A stretch of DNA of 64,000 bases from Cupriavidus oxalaticus. Lineage in GTDB: Bacteria; Pseudomonadota; Gammaproteobacteria; Burkholderiales; Burkholderiaceae. The notes under the pieces are model-generated. The model was not told where the DNA came from and made no database searches. It saw only the letters and a program-made list of their open reading frames with translations. Location: positions 338,636 through 402,635 of the forward strand of contig NZ_CP038639.1 in NCBI RefSeq assembly GCF_004768545.1. Direction: 5' to 3'. The position numbers were made by a program, and so were the translations under genes. This document shows positions 57,302 through 64,000 of the stretch, piece by piece (the first letter of the stretch is position 1; every line of letters begins with the position of its first letter).

Positions 57302-58504
57302 ATGCCGATCCAGCTTTTTGGGCATGTCGAAACCAGATTGGGCAAAGCGCATGCAATGTTGTGCGCGGACGATGACTTGCCCGATGCGGGAATCTTTCAC
57401 TATTGGTTCGCGCCGCCGAGCACCCAATTGGGTCTTGCGATTGCAGTGTCCCTTCGTACGCTTGACTCTGGCGAATTGGAACTTGTCCCACGCCGTGTCT
57501 TTAGCGAAGCAGAATCGGGAGGCCTCGTACCAATGCGGCTCAGCGCTGAAAATGCTGCTCTTGCACTCAATACACGCCTGGTCTTGGAGCACGGTCCGGA
57601 CGCGTACAAAGGCAGGTGGACCGATCCTAAAGGCGGTGGTGAAGTCGTGCTAAATGATCTTCCGCCAGCCCGAGTGTCAAACGTTCATGCCTGCAAGGAC
57701 TGGGCAGACTTTAAGGCATGGGCCTCTGAAGTCCGCGTGGAGACTGGTGCCGCCGCGTTCCGGGGTCACGGCAGCAATGCATTCACCCTCCAATCGACGC
57801 TTCACCGCGCCGGGAGGACAAACGTGCTGCGCTATTGGATGGATACCATTCCTACCTTCCACATGCACGTGGAGGCGATCCTGGGAACTCAAATTGACAT
57901 GAGCAAGCCGGGGGACATTTCGGTTTTGCTTGGCCTGGCGCAGCACCACGGATTACCGACGCCACTGCTCGACTGGACCGGTTCGCCATACATTGCCGCA
58001 CACTTTGCTTTGGCGGACGCATTGGAATACGCCGCCAGTCGGAAGGATGTGACACACGCCAGAGTCTATGGCCTATCCAAAGATTTCCTGGGGAGCAACT
58101 CCCCTGACCTCGTTACGTTACCCGCATGCAAGCCCTACGTGTCGTGCCTATCGGTATCACCCCGAGGCAATCCCCGACTCTACGCCCAACAGGGACGATT
58201 TCTCGTTTCTAACGTGTGGAACGTTGAATCCTATCTCTGCAAAATAGAGCAAGTCATCGGCAAAACCGTCTTGGTGGCGGCTGATATCCCGGTCACTGAG
58301 GTAGCAACCGCCCTTGAGGACCTTGCCTTCATGGGCATCACAGCGGCGAGCCTTTTCCCTGGATTGGATGGAGTTGGCAGAATGATGCGGCACGAGATGG
58401 CTGGGAGGATTGCCAAGGCACCGCTACCTGGCATGCCCGCTGCACCTGAAGCGGGGGAACGTCCAACCACTCGCGAAGAATCAAAGGGGAGTGATGCAAG
58501 CTGA
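57302..58504 (+). CDS. FRG-domain protein, 400 aa
   Basis: I prefer ATG 57302 (MPIQLFGHVETRLGKAHAML); a TTG at 57257 is in frame. The FRG domain is clear: FRGHGSNAFTLQSTLHR gives the name motif, and LAQHHGLPTPLLDWTGSPYI with AAHFALADALEY gives the second block. FRG proteins are a largely uncharacterised family that is frequent in phage-defence loci. The N-terminal 120 residues form an extra beta-rich module. A terminator follows. It lies between an HNH gene and PIN and Septu-like genes, which supports a defence role by context. Confidence 0.85.
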   Translation: MPIQLFGHVETRLGKAHAMLCADDDLPDAGIFHYWFAPPSTQLGLAIAVSLRTLDSGELELVPRRVFSEAESGGLVPMRLSAENAALALNTRLVLEHGPDAYKGRWTDPKGGGEVVLNDLPPARVSNVHACKDWADFKAWASEVRVETGAAAFRGHGSNAFTLQSTLHRAGRTNVLRYWMDTIPTFHMHVEAILGTQIDMSKPGDISVLLGLAQHHGLPTPLLDWTGSPYIAAHFALADALEYAASRKDVTHARVYGLSKDFLGSNSPDLVTLPACKPYVSCLSVSPRGNPRLYAQQGRFLVSNVWNVESYLCKIEQVIGKTVLVAADIPVTEVATALEDLAFMGITAASLFPGLDGVGRMMRHEMAGRIAKAPLPGMPAAPEAGERPTTREESKGSDAS

Positions 58505-58536
58505 GTAGCCCAACGTCTGGAACGCCCCCTTCCAAG

Positions 58537-58559
58537 CCCGCCACGCGCGGGATTTTTTT
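58537..58559 (+). terminator. Rho-independent terminator of the FRG gene
   Basis: CCCGC/GCGGG with a 5-base loop followed by ATTTTTTT, about 35 bases after the stop. Confidence 0.9.
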
Positions 58560-58602
58560 GTCGGTTGCGTAGACTGAACGCTGGCAGCCAGTTTGCAAAT
58601 TC

Positions 58603-58631
58603 TGGCGGAGGGAGGACGATTCGAACCCTCC
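58603..58631 (-). other. tRNA-Ser 3'-end-like sequence, possible attachment remnant
   Basis: Read on the minus strand, GGAGGGTTCGAATC then CCTCCCTCCGCCA resembles the T-arm and acceptor 3' end of a serine tRNA including CCA. No 5' part exists and the T-stem is imperfect. Genomic islands often duplicate such tRNA ends when integrating, so this may mark an island border. Confidence 0.4.
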
Positions 58632-58639
58632 ATGCTCAG

Positions 58640-58850
58640 TCATATCGATAGCGGCTGTGTTTCGCCTCGCGCCTCCTGCCCGGTCGGCGCTGGGCCGCCC
58701 GCCTTGCGCCTCCGCCCGCCACCATCTCGCTCGGGCGGCCCCATCCGCAATTCTGCCAGCAGTTGGCGCGCCAGAGCCACTTCGGCCTCGGCCCGTTCGG
58801 TCCGGCGCTGCGCCGCGCCATGGAGGTCGCGGCCGCCGGCCAGCACTTAG
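58640..58850 (-). repeat. Coiled-coil gene fragment, first copy
   Basis: The minus strand reads AQRRTERAEAEVALARQLLA then ELRMGPPER. A similar block in 60.65-60.80 kb reads ALARQLLAELSVATRAGR. Both look like C-terminal parts of a KfrA- or TnpT-like coiled-coil protein, but I cannot identify the source. Confidence 0.4.
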
Positions 58851-59054
58851 CATTTAGATTGTTTTGTTAAGACGCCAGTTAGTTCCTGGTGCAGCTCAAA
58901 CCATGTGGGTGACGCGCTTCATCCTTGTGGGCGATGTGCTGAAAATTGCATGCAGCTAACATGATTCAATGCCAGAGTAATCGCCTTTTTTGCCGAGGAC
59001 AGTACGATTCTGCTATCCGACGAGCACGCTGCCACAACCACAACAGACAAAAAA

Positions 59055-60065
59055 ATGGCCAAGACAGCAACATGCATAGTGATTGCCTGTGCACCACTCA
59101 TGGCGTGGGCACAACCGCAAAACCCGGAAGCGATCCGCGCCCAGGCCTGCGCCGCATCCAACAAGCATCCGAATGACCGAGCAGCCATTGCGGACAAGCG
59201 CCTTTACCAAGGAATCACAGTCAACGCCGCCATCTGCGTCGCAGGCGCACCGGCCTCCACGCAGCTCAGCAATGACGGGCAGTCGGTTGATGCGCTTCAA
59301 TACGCCGACGGTCGTATGATCCGGTTCATAAGCAACCAGCTTGATATGGTGACCATGGGTCTAGCGCCGGCCACCATCACCCCTCTCTCGACAGCCCCCG
59401 AAGGCGTTTGTGACAAGTACGTGGGAACCACGGTTGCACCGCTCTCGTTTGATCGCGCGCTCGCAGGGCTGCCGAAGATCGCGCCCAAAGACGAGTTTGA
59501 GTCGACGGGCGAATACGAAGCTAGGGCGGCGTCAGCCACACCGGATCGAACGCTGATCGTCATGAAGCCACTGGAACTCAAGATTCGATACAACGCCGAT
59601 CAGCAGCGATTTGAGATCCAAGGAGGAGACTTTGGATCCCCCCGAGGCGGTAGGATCATTCTGCTGGATTCTGATCGCACCGTCGGCTCCTATATCGGAT
59701 CGAATGCGTTTGGCGCCAGCGCCCGAGTCGAGCGCATCCAGCGCATCCGTAGGTCTCTGACTCATAAGATTGACTCCTCGGATCGAATCTTCCCTGGCAT
59801 CGGCATGTTTGACATCGTTGGCTCCTATCCAGCTTCTCCAGTAGAGGCAAGACGACTACAGGCCCAGCTCAAGCTCGCCTACGCGCTTAATCCAAAGCCG
59901 CCCTTCCAAGAACGCTACTCCTACCGCGACTCCAAGCCGACAATTGACGATCCAGAAGAAGTACGAGTGAACGAAGTGACGTTGGTTTCTGATGTGCAAT
60001 GCGGCCTGCTGATGGACGGAGGGAACAAGGTGCTTGCGGCCTACGCGACCAAGAAGCCCCAGTAG
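59055..60065 (+). CDS. Secreted hypothetical protein, 336 aa
   Basis: The N-terminus is a signal peptide (MAKTATCIVIACAPLMAWAQ, cleavage near AWA-Q). The mature protein has two beta-rich parts separated by a short linker; four Cys residues could form disulfides (for example in AQACAASN and EGVCDKYV). No enzymatic motif is seen. The start has no obvious ribosome-binding site, but the frame and signal sequence are convincing. Confidence 0.65.
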   Translation: MAKTATCIVIACAPLMAWAQPQNPEAIRAQACAASNKHPNDRAAIADKRLYQGITVNAAICVAGAPASTQLSNDGQSVDALQYADGRMIRFISNQLDMVTMGLAPATITPLSTAPEGVCDKYVGTTVAPLSFDRALAGLPKIAPKDEFESTGEYEARAASATPDRTLIVMKPLELKIRYNADQQRFEIQGGDFGSPRGGRIILLDSDRTVGSYIGSNAFGASARVERIQRIRRSLTHKIDSSDRIFPGIGMFDIVGSYPASPVEARRLQAQLKLAYALNPKPPFQERYSYRDSKPTIDDPEEVRVNEVTLVSDVQCGLLMDGGNKVLAAYATKKPQ

Positions 60066-60372
60066 CAGAAGCCTGCGGCAGGGCTTTAGTGCTCTGCCAG
60101 CCCTGCATCCTGCGCCCTTGCGGGGCACGACCAAACCGTATCAAGCCCCTCCTTCGTGCGGTCGCACAAACGAGCCGCGGCACAGCGATCATCCTCTAGC
60201 GGCTATTGTTTGGGGCAGATTCATTCCCTCGCTTGCTGGCAACAAAAAGTCGAAGTGTGGTTTCATCCCTTGGAAGCGTGTGACCGAAAAATAGTCCGCT
60301 TTGTCCCTGAAAGCCGTTAGAAATATGTCAGCCTTACGCCGCCATCGATCGGACCTCGCGCTGCGCAAACAG

Positions 60373-60548
60373 GGGGGATGGTGCTTTCGGTGCTGATTGA
60401 CACGGTTTCAGTAAGAAAACCGTTCTGATCAACGATCAACGAGTTGTGCAAAGAGCTTTTCGTGGAAAAGTCGCTGCGTGCAAGCTATTGATTTAAAAGA
60501 TAATTTCGTGCGAAGACGTATCATTTTGCAGCAAATGCACGATCACCC
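60373..60548. repeat. About 170-bp repeat, second copy (inverted mate at 53837-54007)
   Basis: This is the inverted mate of the earlier repeat, with a 6-base insertion (GATCAACGATCAACG region) and scattered substitutions. The 15-base palindrome is retained. Confidence 0.7.
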
Positions 60549-60937
60549 ATCATTGCTGTAGCCACTCTGTCGCTACCGTCATCCGGATTCAGGACGCCGG
60601 CTGGCGCACCCTGCTTTTCGTCCTGCTGTTCCAGTTTTTCGTCTAGCGCCTCCTGTTCGGTCGGCGCAGGGCGGCCGCCCGCCACCACCCTCCCCGCCCG
60701 GGTGGCCACACTCAATTCTGCCAGCAGCTGGCGCGCCAGCGCCGCTTGCCTCACCACATTCGGCCCGGCGCTGCGCCGCGTCCAGGTCGTTGGCCGATTG
60801 CGCTGCGCCTGCTCGGCGCTGGCGAGCCGATCAGCTAGCGCACCGAAAGCGCAATCACCCCTGGCCCGGCCGGCAGCGGCCTCCCTGCCCTTGCGCCGCC
60901 GCGCACCACCGGCTCGCTCGGGCGGCGCCCCCCGCAT
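60521..60937 (-). CDS. Coiled-coil protein fragment, second copy
   Basis: The minus frame contains ALARQLLAELSVATRAGRVV and QEALDEKLEQQDEKQGAPAG, ending inside the 170-bp repeat (GDRAFAAK). It has no clear start and the upstream half is low-complexity Arg/Ala/Gly. It is more likely a remnant than an active gene. Confidence 0.3.
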   Translation of the reverse strand: MRGAPPERAGGARRRKGREAAAGRARGDCAFGALADRLASAEQAQRNRPTTWTRRSAGPNVVRQAALARQLLAELSVATRAGRVVAGGRPAPTEQEALDEKLEQQDEKQGAPAGVLNPDDGSDRVATAMMGDRAFAAK

Positions 60938-61206
60938 TTGAATGCCGCGTCTTGAGCCCTTAGTTGCGAGGCTACCGGCGGTAGCACAGCCGCACCAAGC
61001 GTAGGCATACCGGCATTGTCGTGGTAGCGACCAGCGGCAACCACGTTGCTAGTCGGATTTTCGGCATGTAAATTGAAGAGCGACATCAAGGATCTACTGA
61101 ATAAACCGATATCGATGTTGCCCGTTCATGGTGACCCGTCCGCAAGACGCAGTCCTGCGCCATCTGTCGGCGAGCGAGCACTCCTCCACATCTATATGAA
61201 GTGAGA
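60938..61206. other. Promoter region of the PIN-like gene
   Basis: Nothing beyond short non-coding frames is seen. The PIN-like gene must be transcribed from here. Confidence 0.35.
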
Positions 61207-62091
61207 ATGAATATGAAGACCTACGTTGTCGATATGAACATGCTGCAGAAGCAGGAATTCGCCCAGCTAATCGAGACCGACACCACCTCGACCTTTGTAA
61301 TCCCGGACGTTGCTCTCGTGGAGATGTGCAAGAGCGAGAACTGCGAGCTAACCATGCGTCGGGCACTCAAGGTATTTGGTCCCCATACCCACCGCATTGA
61401 GGTTGCTATTGGCGTGTCGCAAGCGCTTCGCATGGAAAAGGCCACGCGCAAGCCCGTATCCCGGGTAGCCATCCTTTCTCCGGCGTTTGCCTCGACTTTA
61501 CGCCAACTCATTACCGATCTGGCAGACGAGGAAGCAAAGAAAGCCGAGGAAATCCAGCAAACTTACGCACGCCTGAGATCGACGCTCCTCTCACAGGATC
61601 TCAATGCTTCCGCGGCGAAGGCCCTCACTGCGCAAGGGATGAAAATTCTGGGAAGCTTGCCAAAGCCGCTTTTTAACGCGATTCGCAAGAATGGCTTCCC
61701 TCATTGCCGCTTCCAGGATCTGGTTCACGTCATGACCGACATTTTCTTGAAAAAGAAGGCGGTCAATGAGCTGGGAATGAGTAATATCGAGGCGGCGGCG
61801 TTCGTATGCGCAAGGCCCATGACGACTCGGTACGAGTACCTGCTCGTCAGGCACTGTATGCTCACCCTCAAGAGGGGAGGAGACATCTCCCGCGCGAAGC
61901 CGGAGAAGGAGCTCAACCATCACCTCGACATGGACTATGTCGCCCTGGGTTCCTACTTTGACGGCGTGCTATCGCACGACAATGGTGTAAAAGACGCCAT
62001 GGAGGATCTTCAGAATTTTCTCTTCACACCTTCGGACGAAGCGCACACCCGTATTGCCCCGTGGTTCGAGGAGCTCGCCACATCAAAGTAA
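61207..62091 (+). CDS. PIN-like nuclease, 294 aa
   Basis: The protein starts MNMKTYVVDMNMLQKQEFAQ, where VDMN supplies the first PIN-type Asp. VIPDVALVEMCKSEN gives the conserved Glu, and MDYVALGSYFDGVLSHDNGV gives the late acidic pair (D-x-Y-x-ALG, then D), the layout of PIN ribonucleases. The central 150 residues are an unusual helical insertion (QQTYARLRSTLLSQDLNASA). It is twice the size of VapC toxins. ATG 61207 is my choice; an ATG at 61213 is possible. It stands alone, so it is not an ordinary toxin-antitoxin pair. Confidence 0.75.
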   Translation: MNMKTYVVDMNMLQKQEFAQLIETDTTSTFVIPDVALVEMCKSENCELTMRRALKVFGPHTHRIEVAIGVSQALRMEKATRKPVSRVAILSPAFASTLRQLITDLADEEAKKAEEIQQTYARLRSTLLSQDLNASAAKALTAQGMKILGSLPKPLFNAIRKNGFPHCRFQDLVHVMTDIFLKKKAVNELGMSNIEAAAFVCARPMTTRYEYLLVRHCMLTLKRGGDISRAKPEKELNHHLDMDYVALGSYFDGVLSHDNGVKDAMEDLQNFLFTPSDEAHTRIAPWFEELATSK

Positions 62092-62283
62092 CCTCGCTGG
62101 GAGTTGCAGGACGAGGGGGGCCGACCGCAGTAGCGAGGAGTAAAAGAACTTGTCGGCCTCCACCTCGAGTACTCCGCAATGCTCCTTGGCCAACTGCACA
62201 ACCGATCGGTTCAAGGACGGCATCATCTGCTCAACTATCCATTCCTTGTACTCCGTTTCATTTCCAACCGCTTCCGCCTCCAT
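62083..62283 (-). CDS. Possible small acidic protein, 66 aa
   Basis: The frame starts at ATG 62283 (MEAEAVGNETEYKEWIVEQM) and has natural composition (charged helix then VEADKFFYSSLLRS). It overlaps the 3' end of the PIN-like gene by nine bases on the other strand. The ribosome-binding site is weak. It could be the partner of the PIN-like protein or an unrelated small gene. Confidence 0.35.
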   Translation of the reverse strand: MEAEAVGNETEYKEWIVEQMMPSLNRSVVQLAKEHCGVLEVEADKFFYSSLLRSAPLVLQLPARLL

Positions 62284-62447
62284 TGTCTTTCATCGAAAGG
62301 CGGCAGCGCGACAACTATCCTGACATGGAGGGTTGCTCGTGCTGCCCTTCACGAGAGCTACAGTAAAGGGTCCCGGCGTCACCGCACGACGAGGACCATT
62401 TGCACACCGAGCTTGGTACCGCAATGCAGCGGTTGCTGACAACCGTC
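62284..62447. other. Short gap between small gene and Septu-like operon
   Basis: No gene is supported. This is the 3' side of the minus-strand operon. Confidence 0.35.
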
Positions 62448-63386
62448 TTAAGGTTTTTTTGGTCCTATCAGCGACTTCCTAAATTCAAGTAGGAGGTCAA
62501 GTCGAATCTTGCCAAGAAACTCCTGCCTGTAGCGATTCATGTCGAAACCTATCGCCCGCTTCTCCGTTAGCATGTACGAACTCCCTGAAAATATGCGCCG
62601 GTTCACTTCATCAATTCGGCTCAGGTCGCACCAAGCCGTCAGGTCATCGACGAACTCAGTTAGATACGCTTGATGTATGCGATATCGTTCTTTGAGCAAA
62701 AATGTGGCCACGCTGTTCTTACCCTTCTTGCTAAGCTTGGATTCGTCAACAATGATCTCTAGCAACGCATCTGGACTGTTCCAGCGTTGAACGAGGGTCC
62801 CAGGATCGACTAGAAACGCCACCTCCTCTGTGTCAAAAAATGGATGCAAATGCTTTTTCGATACGAAATCCTCGTCACCTTTCAGTGAACTGTTACAAAC
62901 TCCACAACATGGAATTAAATTGAAAAGCGATATTGCTAAATATGGGTAGTCTGATTTTTTGAAGAAATGATCCAACTGCGGCCTGAATTTCCCCGTCGAA
63001 GCATCCACTGTGAAACAGAATGACTGCTGACAGTATGGACATAGCATCTCAGTAGATTTTTTGCAAAGTGCATACGACCCCCATTTATTTTTTCTATATG
63101 ACGAAAAATTTCCATAGTTGAAGACATGGCGACTGAGAACCATAAAATCCTCCTGAATCACCTTTGGCTTATTTCTTAGAAGATTCTTTACATATCTAAT
63201 GGCCTTGACTTGTTCGACATGTGACCCAATTGCCAAACTATGGCCATAGTTATTTAAAAACGCATCGAATATAAAGGCGGAAGCTGATGGAATGCATGCT
63301 TGCCGGTACTGGGAAATACGGTCTTCCACATATTTAAGATGTTCTGATTTGGCATGATCCCAAACACGACCGATGTTAATTAGCAA
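62448..63386 (-). CDS. ptuB: Septu-like HNH nuclease (PtuB-type), 312 aa
   Basis: The zinc-bound HNH core is complete: LCPYCQQSFCF, then RPQLDHFFKKSDYPYLAISL (Asp-His), NLIPCCGVCNSSLKGD (second CxxC with Asn) and HLHPFF. The N- and C-terminal parts are helical. The best start is TTG 63386, with AGGAGGGG eight bases upstream inside the 3' end of the ATPase gene, an 11-base overlap. Pairing of such an HNH protein with a downstream-coupled ATPase matches the Septu phage-defence system (PtuA ATPase, PtuB nuclease). The genes are AT-richer than the window average, as for transferred defence genes. Confidence 0.75.
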   Translation of the reverse strand: MLINIGRVWDHAKSEHLKYVEDRISQYRQACIPSASAFIFDAFLNNYGHSLAIGSHVEQVKAIRYVKNLLRNKPKVIQEDFMVLSRHVFNYGNFSSYRKNKWGSYALCKKSTEMLCPYCQQSFCFTVDASTGKFRPQLDHFFKKSDYPYLAISLFNLIPCCGVCNSSLKGDEDFVSKKHLHPFFDTEEVAFLVDPGTLVQRWNSPDALLEIIVDESKLSKKGKNSVATFLLKERYRIHQAYLTEFVDDLTAWCDLSRIDEVNRRIFSGSSYMLTEKRAIGFDMNRYRQEFLGKIRLDLLLEFRKSLIGPKKP

Positions 63387-64000
63387 GAGACCCCTCCTGA
63401 TCCAGCAGGGCGTACAATGCGTTTCTGATGACGTCATCGTCAATCATATCGATGTGCGTACGTCTAACCGGCACTCTATCCTCAATCTTCCCGACCAACT
63501 CACGAATGAACTCTGAACTGAAATCGCCCATCGTTCCTGCGCCTCCAGTTTTATAGATAATACTCTGCAGCGTCGCACCAAACGAAACTAACTTTCGCTC
63601 CTTTTCGACATCATCTACATATTTTTCCACCGGCAATTTGATGATGCAATCGCGTGGAAAATCGGACATTAGAACTGGGGAATGAGTGGTAAGAACCACT
63701 TGCAGGGATATTTCGGATAAGCTTTGAAGACTTTCAACAAACCTGTTCAAAAACTTAACGTATTTCTGCTGCCATGCAATATGCAAGAATGCATCACCCT
63801 CATCAATAAGCAGAACTACATTTGAGATATTGGTGTTTTGCAAAGCCGTTCTATATTGCCGCTTGATTTCACTGAATTGCTCAATCAAAGCCGCATTTCC
63901 AGAACTCAGACCGCTAGTTGAGAATTTACCGTAAGGGTCCACTCCGATTTCTCTAAGCCCCGTCACTTTCGCATCGTCGAGCACGTATTCGCGCCCCAAC
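63376..64000 (-). CDS. ptuA: Septu-like ATPase (PtuA-type), N-terminus outside window
   Basis: Only the C-terminal 207 residues are in the window. They contain the Walker B VVLLIDEGDAFLHIAWQQ and the H-loop LQVVLTTHSPVLMSD of ABC/OLD-like ATPases, with the signature region upstream (STSGLSSGNAALIEQF, SSG motif). The Walker A would lie right of the window. The gene is translationally coupled to the HNH gene. In Septu, PtuA forms a ring-like complex that restrains and activates PtuB. Because the N-terminus is not seen, other ATPase families cannot be excluded. Confidence 0.75.
   Translation of the reverse strand, partial: LGREYVLDDAKVTGLREIGVDPYGKFSTSGLSSGNAALIEQFSEIKRQYRTALQNTNISNVVLLIDEGDAFLHIAWQQKYVKFLNRFVESLQSLSEISLQVVLTTHSPVLMSDFPRDCIIKLPVEKYVDDVEKERKLVSFGATLQSIIYKTGGAGTMGDFSSEFIRELVGKIEDRVPVRRTHIDMIDDDVIRNALYALLDQEGSLAN

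Noticed and set aside
1..64000. CRISPR array
   Set aside because: I saw no series of regularly spaced direct repeats of 23-40 bases.

Overview
The window looks like chromosome or large-replicon DNA of a Burkholderiales betaproteobacterium (Ralstonia/Cupriavidus/Burkholderia-like). It is GC-rich by eye, it has a short H-NS-family protein whose C-terminal DNA-binding motif is of the type common in this group, it has a lysine/alanine-rich histone H1-like protein, and it carries IS3, IS5, IS110, IS630, IS4 and ISKra4 sequences. It is an accessory region: I see no housekeeping operon, and insertion sequences, broken genes and AT-richer foreign genes are frequent.

Region by region. 1-8.2 kb: a partial metallophosphoesterase, two hypothetical genes, a cluster of perfect palindromes, a histone-like gene, a small gene split by IS copy A, an H-NS-like regulator and a CAU-anticodon tRNA. 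8.3-15 kb: an amidohydrolase, a truncated IS630 transposase, a LexA-like DNA-binding gene split by an IS3 element, a secreted DUF4344-type metallopeptidase and a decayed HNH gene. 15.5-20.3 kb: a tightly coupled four-gene minus-strand operon (unknown 255-aa protein, PIN nuclease, GHKL ATPase, 744-aa protein with phosphoribosyltransferase-like segments), a candidate conflict/defence system. 20.5-24.6 kb: an IS5 element, about 1.6 kb of non-coding or decayed DNA, and IS copy B. 25-44 kb: a lipoprotein gene and two giant adjacent minus-strand genes (about 3441 and 2304 aa) that fill 17 kb and that I cannot assign to a known function. 44.5-45.7 kb: AT-richer DNA with a Cys/His amidase-like gene. 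45.8-54.3 kb: a graveyard of transposases and frameshifted genes, with a few intact genes and one hairpin that buries a ribosome-binding site. 54.4-64 kb: a second accessory island with a coiled-coil membrane protein, an HNH nuclease, an FRG-domain protein, a secreted protein, a lone PIN-like nuclease and, at the edge, a Septu-like ATPase plus HNH pair.

How the parts fit. Two stretches look like defence or conflict islands (15.5-20.3 kb and 54.4-64 kb). The giant two-gene operon is the largest unexplained block. Insertion sites can be read exactly in several places: copies A and B are both 1665 bp with 4-bp duplications, and the IS3 element is 1268 bp with a 3-bp duplication. Removing copy A or the IS3 element restores an uninterrupted reading frame in the target gene.
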